NCBI RefSeq assembly: GCF_023277115.1
Contig: NZ_JALQCS010000001.1
Span: 1,110,001 to 1,174,000, forward strand
DNA: 64,000 nt
Source: Acidithiobacillus acidisediminis
Lineage (GTDB): Bacteria > Pseudomonadota > Gammaproteobacteria > Acidithiobacillales > Acidithiobacillaceae
Direction of reading: 5' to 3'
This document shows positions 20,056 to 28,663 of the stretch, one piece after another (position 1 is the first letter of the stretch; every line of letters begins with the position of its first letter). Position numbers and translations under genes: made by a program. The notes below the pieces were generated by a model. The model was not told the DNA's origin, did not search any database, and saw only the letters and a list, made by a program, of their open reading frames with translations.

Positions 20056-20077
20056 CCCCGCCAACGCGGGGTTTTTT
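20056..20077 (+). terminator. Rho-independent terminator of the lipoprotein gene
   Basis: CCCCGC / GCGGGG stem with a CAAC loop followed by six T residues, 29 bases after the stop codon. Confidence 0.92.
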
Positions 20078-20083
20078 CATGTC

Positions 20084-20989
20084 TTATCCCGGATTCGGCG
20101 AAGCGATGGCGACCAGGGTAGGCACGCCATCAGCCGTTTCGTAGATCTTTGCAGCCTGTTCCCAAGACACCTGTAAGCCCGCCGGGACCGTCTTCTCCAA
20201 CCAGGTATGAAATTTGGTCAGCTGAGCCGCGCCGTTGGGCTGGAGCGCCGGGAACACTTGCAAATAGTAGTGCCCATCTCGATGTCCCCACAACCAGGGT
20301 TGGTCGACAACCTGGACCCGAGTGCCTGGATGCACCTGCGCAAACAAGACTTTGATATCTTGTGGCAATAGGCGAATGCAGCCGTGGCTGACGCGCATCC
20401 CCACGCCAAAGGGCTTATTGGTTCCGTGGATCAGATATCCCGGCCAAGCCAATCGTAGTGCATACTGTCCGAGGGGATTATCGGGGCCCGCCGCTACCAC
20501 AGCGGGTAGGGGATCACCCGCTTCCGCGTGCTCTGCGCGCACGCTCGCCGGCGGTGTCCAGGTGGGATTGGGTACTTTGGCGACAATCTGCGTGCTCCCC
20601 ACAGGCGTATTCCAACCCTCGCGGCCAACGCCAATCGGGAAAGTCTGTACCTCTTTGCCGTTTGGAGGATAGTAAAAGAGGCGCATGGCGGGAAGATTGA
20701 TGACGATGCCCTGTCGGCGTGCGTCCGGCAAGATGTACTCGCTGGGCAAGAGTACGCTAGCGCCAGCCTGCGGCAACCAAGCATCTACGTGAGGATTGGC
20801 AAGACGCAGGGCGTCATAACCGATATCATTGTTCCGCGCGATCTCTGCCAGGGTATCTTCGCGATTGGCGGTAGTGTAACGGATGACGCCGACGAGAGTA
20901 TTGCTGCCCGTCGGCAGGGGATAGATAACCGCACGCGCAAGACCCGCGTAGCCAACCAGCAGAAGTAATAAGCACCCACCCAGTCGCAT
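20084..20989 (-). CDS. L,D-transpeptidase (YkuD/ErfK family) with LysM-like N-terminal module
   Basis: 301 residues. A signal peptide ends around ARA-VIYPLP. A LysM-like segment (about 35-80: EDTLAEIARNNDIGYDALRLANP) is followed by the YkuD catalytic domain (about 95-230). Its HGTNKP and SHGCIRL motifs supply the histidine and the nucleophilic cysteine. Such enzymes cross-link peptidoglycan by 3-3 bonds or attach Lpp-type lipoproteins. The convergent neighbour is an Lpp-like lipoprotein ending in lysine, so a lipoprotein-anchoring (ErfK/YbiS-type) role is attractive. The protein acts in the periplasm. Confidence 0.9.
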   Translation of the reverse strand: MRLGGCLLLLLVGYAGLARAVIYPLPTGSNTLVGVIRYTTANREDTLAEIARNNDIGYDALRLANPHVDAWLPQAGASVLLPSEYILPDARRQGIVINLPAMRLFYYPPNGKEVQTFPIGVGREGWNTPVGSTQIVAKVPNPTWTPPASVRAEHAEAGDPLPAVVAAGPDNPLGQYALRLAWPGYLIHGTNKPFGVGMRVSHGCIRLLPQDIKVLFAQVHPGTRVQVVDQPWLWGHRDGHYYLQVFPALQPNGAAQLTKFHTWLEKTVPAGLQVSWEQAAKIYETADGVPTLVAIASPNPG

Positions 20990-21046
20990 TTTTCCTCCAG
21001 CATGATCGGTAGTTTGCCATCATCAGGTGCTGGTACAAAGCGCAGT

Positions 21047-22078
21047 TCACGATTGCTGATAGAACAGATCAAAGACGGTGCTGAAGCGGTTTAGGTGAGC
21101 CTTTCCTGTCCCATGAGAGACTTCCGCCTGGCCATAACTACCCAGAACGGGACAGCGGGGAAACTGTTCTTTCCACAAAAACCAATCGCTTTCGGCTGGC
21201 GCGAAAAAGCCATCGCCACGCCCGACCGAGCTGCTGATCCAGGCGAAGGCAGGTTCATCCGCGTCTGCCAGTAGCGCTCTGGTATCACGTCGGGCCGCCT
21301 CGGGATTGCGCCAGGCGAGAAAGATCTGTGCTGCTGGGTGCAGTGGACGTTCGAGCCATAAACCGCTGCGGTTGACGTCGGTGGCGACGATCTGCAGATA
21401 GCGTCGACCGTTCTTGGCATCCTCCTCACCAATCAAGAGGCGGTCCAGGGGGAGGCGACGGAATTCACGCAAAGCGAAAGGGATATGGCGTGCGAGGAGA
21501 GGAAGCGCAGAGTAGCGCTCCAGTTGCAACAGCAGGGCCCCTTCTTGACGATAGTGCGGGAACAGGGGAGTCAAAGGGCTGATTCCGGACGAACAGAATT
21601 GGCGATGTTGTAGCGGGCCGAGAAAGGTGCTGCGCAGGAAGGGAACGCTTTTCCGGTACTGCCAGAACCAGGAATTATTGACCGCGACGCTCCCGAGGTC
21701 CGCGCTAGCGCTGTGCAGCTCCCCATCTTCCAGGAGGCGCGGTATGGTCCAAAGCAGCTCAGCGACCCCGCGCCTGCCCAGTCCGCTCGGTGGGCTCAGT
21801 AGGAGGACGGCACAGCCTGGCTGGCCGAGACAATGACCGGCGTCACTGAGGATCCCCGGGAAAGAGCCTGCACAAATCTGCACGCAAGACAGACGCAGTG
21901 CCAGCCGTTCCAGCGCCGCTGATGGTGCCGGTAGCTGCGCCGGACTGAAGGCAATCAGCGCAGCACTGATCGGTCTGCCCGCCGCCTTTTTCTGGGCCTG
22001 TGATAGCGCCGCATCGAGAAGTTGTTCTGCAGTCCGATTTCCTGTCGCAAAGCCGGACCAAGCCAAGGCTTCAGGCAA
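21047..22078 (-). CDS. FIST C-domain sensory protein
   Basis: About 343 residues. The N-terminal AWSGFATGNRTAEQLLDAAL region and the C-terminal AFAWISSSVGRGDGFF and PVLGSYGQAEVSHG segments fit FIST N and C domains. These are sensory modules thought to bind small ligands such as amino acids. No output domain is attached. The frame is open to an ATG at 22162, but that would overlap the nth gene by 92 bases. The TTG at 22078 overlaps by only 8 bases, has GGAAAAG upstream and matches where family homology begins. It is translated in the same direction as nth and probably coupled to it. Confidence 0.7.
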   Translation of the reverse strand: MPEALAWSGFATGNRTAEQLLDAALSQAQKKAAGRPISAALIAFSPAQLPAPSAALERLALRLSCVQICAGSFPGILSDAGHCLGQPGCAVLLLSPPSGLGRRGVAELLWTIPRLLEDGELHSASADLGSVAVNNSWFWQYRKSVPFLRSTFLGPLQHRQFCSSGISPLTPLFPHYRQEGALLLQLERYSALPLLARHIPFALREFRRLPLDRLLIGEEDAKNGRRYLQIVATDVNRSGLWLERPLHPAAQIFLAWRNPEAARRDTRALLADADEPAFAWISSSVGRGDGFFAPAESDWFLWKEQFPRCPVLGSYGQAEVSHGTGKAHLNRFSTVFDLFYQQS

Positions 22079-22706
22079 TGGTCTTTTCCGGCCAGGTGCA
22101 GCAATGTCGCAAGACACAATCGGTACAGTGCGGCCGGCGCGCGGTACAGGTATAGCGCCCATGCAGAATCAGCAAATGGTGCGCATCCTGTAGGTATGTT
22201 TCCGGTACGACCTGCACGAGGCGATCCTCGACCGCGCGGGGGGTCTTCCCAGGAGCAATGCCGGTTCGGTTGGCGACGCGAAAGATGTGGGTATCGACGG
22301 CAATGGTTGGCTCGGCAAAAATTGTATTGAGAACGACATTTGCCGTCTTGCGGCCTACCCCGGGTAATGATTCCAATGCTGCCCGATCGTGCGGAACCTC
22401 CCCCCCATACTCGCGCAACAGAATTCCCGCCAAGGCATGGACGTTCCGCGCCTTGGTGTTGAAAAGCCCAAGATGACGAATATGTTCGCGAATTTTTTCT
22501 TCGCCCAGGTCCCACAGGCTTTGGGCATCGGGTGCCGCCGAAAAGAGACTTGCGGTACAGAGATTTACGGTTCGATCCGTGCTCTGCGCCGAGAGGACGA
22601 CGGCGACCAGGAGTTGAAAAGGGGAATTGTAGTGCAATTCTGTGCGTGGCTCGGGAATCGCTGCCCGCAAGGCAGAAAAGCAACGCTCGATCGTCTCCTG
22701 GTCCAT
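22071..22706 (-). CDS. nth: Endonuclease III
   Basis: 211 residues, the usual length. It has a helix-hairpin-helix motif (LPGVGRKTANVVL) with the catalytic lysine, the catalytic aspartate in VDTHIFR, and a C-terminal [4Fe-4S] loop (C-x6-C-x2-C-x5-C within CTARRPHCTDCVLRHCC). It removes oxidised pyrimidines from DNA and cleaves abasic sites. The ATG at 22706 is chosen because the longer frame (22793) overlaps the upstream gene and adds 29 residues not found in the family. Confidence 0.95.
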   Translation of the reverse strand: MDQETIERCFSALRAAIPEPRTELHYNSPFQLLVAVVLSAQSTDRTVNLCTASLFSAAPDAQSLWDLGEEKIREHIRHLGLFNTKARNVHALAGILLREYGGEVPHDRAALESLPGVGRKTANVVLNTIFAEPTIAVDTHIFRVANRTGIAPGKTPRAVEDRLVQVVPETYLQDAHHLLILHGRYTCTARRPHCTDCVLRHCCTWPEKTIA

Positions 22707-22737
22707 GGAAAATCCCGCGTGAGCGGGACGACCGCCA

Positions 22738-23160
22738 TCAGACGTGCCGGTAGCGGCCGATTTCTGGGGCCTCAGGGCGAGGGTGTTGAGCACAGACAGC
22801 GTCGGCTGCCTTCACCCACTCGTGATGTTCCTCCTCCAGGGCATGCAGGGCATCATGGTCCATTTTGGGGAAGATCGCGCCTTTGATGAATTCGCCGAGA
22901 TCCAGCAGTCGGGTGGCGATGGCATAGCCATGCAGATGGAAATCATGATCTGCATGGGTGCCGAAGTGGAAATGTTCACCGGTGAACAACACCCCCTTGC
23001 TGGCTTTCAGATCGGGATCGTTAAGAACGTAGTTCTTGGTCCATTCGTACCACGCTTCAAAGTATTTTTCTTGCGCCTCCAGACTCCAGTCATGCGCCTC
23101 GAAAAAGGCATAGACGGAAACGCGGTTGGCTTTGCCGGAGAACGGAAAATGACCTGCCAT
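22738..23160 (-). CDS. Conserved hypothetical histidine-rich protein
   Basis: 140 residues, no signal peptide or membrane segment. A striking cluster (GEHFHFGTHADHDFHLHGY, about residues 61-80) and a later EEHHEW give many histidine and acidic side chains that could bind metal. The N-terminal half is rich in aromatic residues (WSLEAQEKYFEAWYEWTKNY). I do not recognise the family. It lies 31 bases upstream of nth in the same direction and may be co-transcribed with it. Confidence 0.65.
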   Translation of the reverse strand: MAGHFPFSGKANRVSVYAFFEAHDWSLEAQEKYFEAWYEWTKNYVLNDPDLKASKGVLFTGEHFHFGTHADHDFHLHGYAIATRLLDLGEFIKGAIFPKMDHDALHALEEEHHEWVKAADAVCAQHPRPEAPEIGRYRHV

Positions 23161-23235
23161 GGACTGCTCCTGTGTGCGAGGAAAAACTGCGCCAGTATAG
23201 ACGCGAAGACCCTTTGTCGGATAGTCAAGGTTTTT

Positions 23236-24627
23236 TTAGAGGGAATAATGATCTCCAATGACCGGGCAGTGATAAGGCAAGTCGCGCTCGCGCAGGATTT
23301 TGGCGATACCCTCGCGGCCATTGTCCTCGCCATGGACCAAAAACGTGTGTCTGGGGCGTTGTTCCGCCCCATACCAGTGCAATAATTCGTCGTGGTCGGC
23401 ATGGGCGGAAAAGCCACCAATGGTATGGATCTTGGCGCGCACCTGAATTTCTTCGCCGAAGATATGCACCGTCTTGGCGCCGTCGATGATGCGTCGCGCC
23501 AGGGTCCCCTGGGCGGCGTAACCAACGAAGATGACACTGCTGTCGGCCCGCCACAGATTGTGCTTGAGATGGTGGGTGACGCGCCCGCCACTGGCCATGC
23601 CCGAGCCCGCCATGATCACCGCTCCCCCATGAATCTGGTTGATCTGCATGGATTCTGCGGTCTCACGGGTGAAGTGGAGATTGGGTAGGGCAAAGGGATC
23701 CGTGCCATGATGCAAAATCTGCCCCGTACTGTCGTTGAAACACTCCGGATGGCGGCGAAAGATCTCCGTCGCAGAGATTGCCATGGGGGAGTCGAGAAAC
23801 ACCGGCAATTGTTTGGGAAGTTCTCCGGCTTCGGTCATCTCGCGCAGGAAATAGAGCAGGTCTTGGGCCCGTTCCAGGGCGAAAGTGGGGATGATGGCAT
23901 TCCCACCACGTTGTAGCGTATCCAGAATGGCGTCACGCAGTTCTCCGATGGAGGGCTGCATGGCCTTGTGCAGTCGATCACCATAGGTGCACTCCATCAC
24001 CACGACATCTGCCATCGGCGCGGGGCTGGGGCTACGGATGATCGGCTTGCCGACATTGCCAAGATCGCCGGAAAAGACGAAGCGCTGGTGCTTGCCATTT
24101 TCTTCCGCATCGATAAAGACCCAGGCAGAACCGAGGATGTGTCCGGCATCGCCAAAGCGGACCCGGATGCCTGGGCAGAGCTCGATCTCCTTATCGTACT
24201 GGGCGAGGCGTCCAAAGTGATCCATCGCATCGAGGACATCCTGCATCTCGTATAAAGGAACTTGCTCTGCCTCGCCGTGCCGGGCGCCCCGGCGATTGGC
24301 GCGTTTTGCCTCTTCCGCAGCTAGACCGGCGGAGTCCAGCATGACCAGTCGCGCGAGATCGCGGGTGGCGGAAGTGCACAGGATTTCGCCGCGAAAGCCC
24401 CGATTGACGAGAAGGGGGATACGGCCACAGTGATCCAAGTGGGCGTGGGTGAGGAGCAGGAAGTCTATGGCGGCGGGATCGAATCCGAAATCCGCAGCAT
24501 TTTCCTTGCCGATATCCCCTTCCCCTTGAAAAATACCGCAATCGACCAAGATTTGGCGGGCGCCTATTTGTAGGTGATGGCAGGAACCCGTGACGCCCCC
24601 CGCCGCGCCGTGAAAGGATATTTCCAT
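23236..24627 (-). CDS. Metallo-beta-lactamase-fold beta-CASP ribonuclease
   Basis: 463 residues. The metallo-beta-lactamase core begins at once (GAAGGVTGSC) and has the THAHLDHCG metal motif near residue 57. The inserted beta-CASP domain carries TYGDR, FALERAQDLLYFL and DSPMA, and the distal metal histidines are in GFSAHADHDELLHW and FLVHGE. This matches bacterial CPSF73-like proteins with RNA endo/exonuclease activity (TTHA0252 type). The ATG at 24627 has a GAGGAG ribosome site; the longer open frame upstream only shadows glgA. Confidence 0.9.
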   Translation of the reverse strand: MEISFHGAAGGVTGSCHHLQIGARQILVDCGIFQGEGDIGKENAADFGFDPAAIDFLLLTHAHLDHCGRIPLLVNRGFRGEILCTSATRDLARLVMLDSAGLAAEEAKRANRRGARHGEAEQVPLYEMQDVLDAMDHFGRLAQYDKEIELCPGIRVRFGDAGHILGSAWVFIDAEENGKHQRFVFSGDLGNVGKPIIRSPSPAPMADVVVMECTYGDRLHKAMQPSIGELRDAILDTLQRGGNAIIPTFALERAQDLLYFLREMTEAGELPKQLPVFLDSPMAISATEIFRRHPECFNDSTGQILHHGTDPFALPNLHFTRETAESMQINQIHGGAVIMAGSGMASGGRVTHHLKHNLWRADSSVIFVGYAAQGTLARRIIDGAKTVHIFGEEIQVRAKIHTIGGFSAHADHDELLHWYGAEQRPRHTFLVHGEDNGREGIAKILRERDLPYHCPVIGDHYSL

Positions 24628-24661
24628 GATCCGTACTCCTCGTTGTTGTCGTATATTTTGA

Positions 24662-26101
24662 TCATGCGCTCGGCTGGAGTTGTCTGTAAAGGGCCGCATA
24701 TTCCTGCGCTGCGCGCTGCCAGCCATAGTCGCCGGTGATACCGCGACGTTGCAGCTCCTGCCAATGCCCGCGGTGCTGAAAATGACGCAGGGCACGGTAT
24801 ACAGCATCACGCAGGGCGCCAAGTTCGGCAGGTGCAAAGACGAAGCCATTGCCCCTGCGCGCATCCTGGTCAACGTCGCGCACGGTGTCGGTCAACCCGC
24901 CGGTCGCGTGCACAATAGGTGGACTCCCATAGCGTAGGCTGAACATCTGGTTGAGGCCGCAGGGCTCAAAACGCGATGGCATGAGAAAGGCATCGATACC
25001 GGCTTCGATCCGGTGCGCCAGTCCTTCATCAAAGCCGATGTGGACAGCAAACTGGCCTGGATGTGCATGGGCCAGTCGCCTCGCTTCGTCTTGATAGTGT
25101 ATCTCCCCACTGCCGAGCAGGACGACCTGGATGCGTTCCCGTAGGAGTTCCGGGAGGAGTTGCAGGATCAGATCCGTACCTTTCTGATCCACCAATCGGC
25201 TGATTACCCCCAACAAAAATACGTCTGAATCTGGATAAAGGCCGAGTTGGCTCTGCAATGCACTTTTGCAGCGCGCCTTACCGCCAAGATTTTCTGCGTC
25301 ATAGTGGGCGATCAGATAGGGATCGGCGGCAGGATTCCAGCGCCGATCATCAATCCCGTTGAGAATGCCGGTCAATACGCCACTACGTGCTTGCAGTAGG
25401 CCGGTGAGTCCCATGCCAAAGGCTTCCGTCTGAATTTCCTGCGCGTAGCGCGGGCTCACCGTGCTCAGCGCATCGGCATAAACGAGACCGGCCTTGAGGA
25501 AGGAGAAGCTGCCATAGAGTTCGGTACCCTCCGGATGGAAGTCGGCCGCGGGCAGGTGCAAGGAACCCAGGAGGGTGGGTGGGAAACGCCCTTGATAGGC
25601 CAAATTGTGGATACTGAGCAAGGTTGCTGGTCGCGGCGCACCGATGCGACCTTCCAGTGCCAATAAGTACGGCGCGAGAGCAGCCTGCCAGTCGTGAGCG
25701 TGCAGCAGATCCATCCGACCTGGCAAAAAGCTGATCCGCCCCTGTGCCAGCTCGACGCCCATGCGGTTGAGGTAGGCATAGCGCATGGCATTGTCGGGCC
25801 AATCCTGACCATAAACATCCTGATAGATGCCGCCCCGCTCATAGAAGCCCGGCTCCCGCAGAAATAGGGTCTGCGGCTCACCCCGCAAACTCCACAGCTC
25901 ACCCTGACGGTCGGTATAGGGTGGCGTGAAGCTGCCGAGATATTGCAATTGCTGCAGTTCCGGTTTGCCGTAGTAGGGCTGCAAGACCCAGGTTTCGATG
26001 CCGAGCGCTCGCAACTGTCCCGGAAGAGCACCGATAACGTCGCCGAGCCCCCCGGTCTTCGAGTAGGGAGACATTTCCGACGCAAGAAAGAGAACCCGCA
26101 C
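24662..26101 (-). CDS. glgA: Glycogen synthase (ADP-glucose glucosyltransferase, GT5)
   Basis: 479 residues, typical for bacterial GlgA. The N-terminal KTGGLGDVI motif binds ADP-glucose, with HAHDWQ, SIHNLAYQG and ILNGIDDRRWNP following. The C-terminal GT-B half has SRLVDQKGTDL, and a PSRFEPCGLNQM segment with the conserved glutamate. It extends alpha-1,4-glucan chains from ADP-glucose. The GTG at 26101 with a GGAG ribosome site starts exactly where family proteins start (VRVLFLASEMSPYSKTGG); the open frame to 26302 has no support. A hairpin-forming inverted repeat lies just upstream at 26115-26131. No other glycogen gene is adjacent. Confidence 0.94.
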   Translation of the reverse strand: MRVLFLASEMSPYSKTGGLGDVIGALPGQLRALGIETWVLQPYYGKPELQQLQYLGSFTPPYTDRQGELWSLRGEPQTLFLREPGFYERGGIYQDVYGQDWPDNAMRYAYLNRMGVELAQGRISFLPGRMDLLHAHDWQAALAPYLLALEGRIGAPRPATLLSIHNLAYQGRFPPTLLGSLHLPAADFHPEGTELYGSFSFLKAGLVYADALSTVSPRYAQEIQTEAFGMGLTGLLQARSGVLTGILNGIDDRRWNPAADPYLIAHYDAENLGGKARCKSALQSQLGLYPDSDVFLLGVISRLVDQKGTDLILQLLPELLRERIQVVLLGSGEIHYQDEARRLAHAHPGQFAVHIGFDEGLAHRIEAGIDAFLMPSRFEPCGLNQMFSLRYGSPPIVHATGGLTDTVRDVDQDARRGNGFVFAPAELGALRDAVYRALRHFQHRGHWQELQRRGITGDYGWQRAAQEYAALYRQLQPSA

Positions 26102-26114
26102 GTTGCGCTCCTGG

Positions 26115-26131
26115 ACCACAAAAATTGTGGT
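26115..26131. promoter_or_regulatory. Palindrome upstream of glgA
   Basis: ACCACAA-N3-TTGTGGT is a perfect 7-base inverted repeat, 14 bases upstream of the glgA GTG. It lies in the 120-base gap between glgA and a divergent gene. It may be a dimeric regulator site or a leader hairpin near the glgA ribosome site. Confidence 0.4.
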
Positions 26132-26222
26132 AAAAATAACACCACCGGCGACGCGCGCCAATTTTGAAAGTTCCCGATGCCTGCCGTAGTATGCCGGAAA
26201 CCCATGCTCGACTGCGGAGAAG

Positions 26223-26804
26223 ATGGCAATGGAAGTCTGTGAGCGCTTCAAGGAGTTTCGTGAGAGAAATCGTTGTGTCGTGTACTTCCCCAACACGCAC
26301 AACGAGGAAGAGCCGGAGGCCTACAGTACCTTTCTTGCGCTGATGCGCGTGCAGATGGGGATCATGATCCTCGCTCCCGATCGCGAAGAGCGCTTCGAGC
26401 CGGTCTATCGTGACGCCCTCAAATACCATTTGCAGACGATCCGCCACAGTCGTTTGTTCACCAGCTACGTTCCGATCAAGACTCGGGTGTATTTTGTCGA
26501 GACGATTGCAATGCGCGATGCATTTTACGCCTGCGCAGATTTTTGTGTTCCCGGAGGTACGTTGATGGGGGGCGCGGTAGATTTAGAAAGCCCCATCCGG
26601 GCCGGTTGTCCCCTGCTTCTCGGGCCGAGGATGCCCGATACCGCAGAGCGGCGCGGTCTTTTGGAGGCAGGCGCAGCGCGGTATGCCAAAACCAGTGAAG
26701 AGATGGTCGAGCAGGCACGCGATTGGCTCAAGGATCCGGCAAGCGCCCGCGAGGTGGCTGCCAAGGCACAAAGCTGGTGGCGCGCCCAAGGCCGTGCCCT
26801 ATAG
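26223..26804 (+). CDS. Stand-alone protein resembling the C-terminal half of Kdo transferase (WaaA)
   Basis: 193 residues. The N-terminal VVYFPNTHNEEEPEAYSTFLAL stretch corresponds to the GSTHEGEE region that begins the second Rossmann domain of WaaA. APDREERFE corresponds to PRHPERF. The C-terminal FYACADFCVPGGTLMGGAVDLESP and PLLLGPRM correspond to the FVGGSL, GGHN, EP and GP-x-M nucleotide-sugar signature. The acceptor-binding N-terminal domain and membrane anchor are absent, so ordinary Kdo transfer is unlikely. The ATG at 26229 may be the true start, being better spaced from GGAGA. It is divergent from glgA. It could be a truncated duplicate or a subunit-like nucleotide-sugar binding protein. 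Confidence 0.55.
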   Translation: MAMEVCERFKEFRERNRCVVYFPNTHNEEEPEAYSTFLALMRVQMGIMILAPDREERFEPVYRDALKYHLQTIRHSRLFTSYVPIKTRVYFVETIAMRDAFYACADFCVPGGTLMGGAVDLESPIRAGCPLLLGPRMPDTAERRGLLEAGAARYAKTSEEMVEQARDWLKDPASAREVAAKAQSWWRAQGRAL

Positions 26805-26811
26805 TGCTTGC

Positions 26812-27321
26812 TTAACGGGTTGGGTTGCTGTCGACCTGAAACGGATACAACGACTCATAAAAATTGTCCATCGCCGCGCCCTGGGTATCGTAGCCGGTCA
26901 CCTGAATGCGACCATCTTTGACTTGCAGGTAGACGTGGCAGGCCCGCGCGCTGGCATTGCTGGGCGCCGCACCGAAGAGAAAAGCCGGACCCCCAGCCCC
27001 ACAGGCGGGCGCTACGGCAGCGCGGTTCCACTCGCGCAATAAGGCTTGGCTCCACCGTTCTGCATTGCTGCCTACCCAGAGGGCGCGGTAGTTTGCCCAG
27101 GCCGAGCGGGTATCTCCACGGATGGCGGGATCCGCTTGCAGCTCCATCTGCCGTTGATGCAGAAAATCCATGGCGCGCAGCGCAAGGCTGAGGTTGTTCC
27201 GTACGCTGTCCTGAGCCCGAATGACCTTCCAGCTCAGCACCGCGGCAAAGAGCCCATAGAGGCCAATGATGGCGAAGAGCAATAGTGCGAAGCGACGGCG
27301 AGCGACGATGCCGGGTATCAT
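26812..27321 (-). CDS. Membrane-anchored hypothetical protein
   Basis: 169 residues with one N-terminal transmembrane segment (about 11-32) after a basic leader (ARRR), then a soluble domain probably in the periplasm. Three cysteines (in PACGAGG and RACHVY) could form a disulfide. I do not recognise a family. Its ATG overlaps the stop codon of the DUF3579 gene by one base (TGATG), so the two are translationally coupled. Confidence 0.7.
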   Translation of the reverse strand: MIPGIVARRRFALLLFAIIGLYGLFAAVLSWKVIRAQDSVRNNLSLALRAMDFLHQRQMELQADPAIRGDTRSAWANYRALWVGSNAERWSQALLREWNRAAVAPACGAGGPAFLFGAAPSNASARACHVYLQVKDGRIQVTGYDTQGAAMDNFYESLYPFQVDSNPTR

Positions 27322-27656
27322 CAGACCGGGCGCCGGGAATCGTTCTTCTCGCGCTTGGCGGCATTTTCAGCAGCGCGGCGCTCGGCCAAGGTGCCCAGCT
27401 CGTAATGAATCATCAGGCGATTTTCCTTGGCAAAATGGAGAATTTCCTTGTATGCCTCTGGACGGAGCTGCTCCAAGGCCTCATCCATGATGATCGCGGC
27501 ATTGCCATTGATGGTGGCTGGCTCGATCATCGGCAAATAGTGGATCTTGTGGTCACTGCCAAAGTGGGCGAGCCCCACACCCTCGATGAGCATCTGTGCC
27601 CAAGCCGAGGGGCGGAACTTGCCACCCTGGTCATTGACTCCCTCGATGATGATCAT
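27321..27656 (-). CDS. DUF3579 family protein
   Basis: 111 residues. The pattern matches DUF3579: an IIIEGVNDQGGKFRPSAWAQ start, a PMIEPATINGNAAIIMDEAL centre, and an ILHFAKENRLMIHY helix. The family is of unknown function and common in betaproteobacteria and relatives. The start at 27656 is taken at the family's first residues and has a GGGGGCG purine run upstream; the longer frame to 27827 overlaps galU. It is downstream of galU and coupled to the next gene. Confidence 0.85.
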   Translation of the reverse strand: MIIIEGVNDQGGKFRPSAWAQMLIEGVGLAHFGSDHKIHYLPMIEPATINGNAAIIMDEALEQLRPEAYKEILHFAKENRLMIHYELGTLAERRAAENAAKREKNDSRRPV

Positions 27657-27744
27657 GGCGCCCCCTTTCTCTTCAGCGCGCCATAGCATAACCCAAGAGC
27701 TGCCGGAGCGGAAAAGACGAGCACGGACATGGATTCCGAGGATC

Positions 27745-28632
27745 TCAATCCTCGCCGTCCGGCCCTTTGCCGTAGCTGCTGAGGTACTGCGCGAAGGCCG
27801 TGCCAATTTCTGGGTGGCACAGGGCAAAATTCACCGTCGCCTGCAAATATCCCAGTTTGTCTCCACAATCGAAGCGCTGGCCGCTGAAGCGATAGGCCAG
27901 GACCTGACGCTCGCTGAGCAGTTTGGCGATGCCATCGGTGAGCTGGATCTCACCGCCCGCCCCGGTCGCAGTATTTTCGAGAAAGTGGAAGATCCGCGCC
28001 GGCAAGATATAGCGCCCGACGACACCGAGATTCGATGGCGCCTCCTCCGGTTTGGGCTTCTCCACGATACGACTGACCTGGTAGATCTGCTCGTCCCAGG
28101 CGCGGGCTTCGACTACACCATAGCGGGTACTGTGTTCATAAGGGATTTCCTCGACCCCGAGGATGCCAGCCTGGTACCGGTCATGCTGTTCCACCATCTG
28201 TGCCAGCACCGGTTGATCGGCCAGCATGAGATCGTCAGCCAACAGCACGGCAAAGGGCTCGTCCCCCACCACTGGACGCGCCATGGAGACGGCATGACCC
28301 AGCCCCAGAGGATAGGGCTGACGCAGGTGAATGATGCTGACATTGCTGGGAACAATGGCGCGAACCTGCTCAAGCAGTGCGTTTTTGCCCTTCTTCTCCA
28401 GCTCGACCTCGAGCTCATAGGAAACGTCGAAGTGGTCGGCAATGGCGCGTTTGCCACGTCCGGTGATGAAGATCATCTGATCACAGCCGGCAGCAATCGC
28501 TTCTTCTACCGCATACTGGATCAGCGGCTTATCGACTACCGGTAACATTTCTTTGGGGCTGGCCTTGGTGGCAGGTAGAAATCGCGTGCCCAGGCCCGCT
28601 ACTGGAAAGACCGCCTTACGTACACGATCCAT
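27745..28632 (-). CDS. galU: UTP-glucose-1-phosphate uridylyltransferase
   Basis: 295 residues, the usual length. The nucleotidyltransferase signature [19 protein letters not shown] appears at residues 13-31, with the [29 protein letters not shown] and FAVLLADDL motifs. It makes UDP-glucose for exopolysaccharide, lipopolysaccharide and trehalose pathways. A GGGAG ribosome site precedes the ATG. It is the first of a minus-strand group with DUF3579 and a membrane protein downstream, and DUF502 upstream. Confidence 0.95.
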   Translation of the reverse strand: MDRVRKAVFPVAGLGTRFLPATKASPKEMLPVVDKPLIQYAVEEAIAAGCDQMIFITGRGKRAIADHFDVSYELEVELEKKGKNALLEQVRAIVPSNVSIIHLRQPYPLGLGHAVSMARPVVGDEPFAVLLADDLMLADQPVLAQMVEQHDRYQAGILGVEEIPYEHSTRYGVVEARAWDEQIYQVSRIVEKPKPEEAPSNLGVVGRYILPARIFHFLENTATGAGGEIQLTDGIAKLLSERQVLAYRFSGQRFDCGDKLGYLQATVNFALCHPEIGTAFAQYLSSYGKGPDGED

Positions 28633-28663
28633 GTTTCTGCACTCCCATTGGTTGAGAAATTAG

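Noticed and set aside
24628-24873. N-terminal extension of the beta-CASP nuclease
   Set aside because: The extra frame shadows the glgA 3' end, and the ATG at 24627 has a GAGGAG site at the family start.
26102-26302. N-terminal extension of glycogen synthase
   Set aside because: It overlaps the divergent gene start and the palindrome; family proteins begin at the GTG at 26101.
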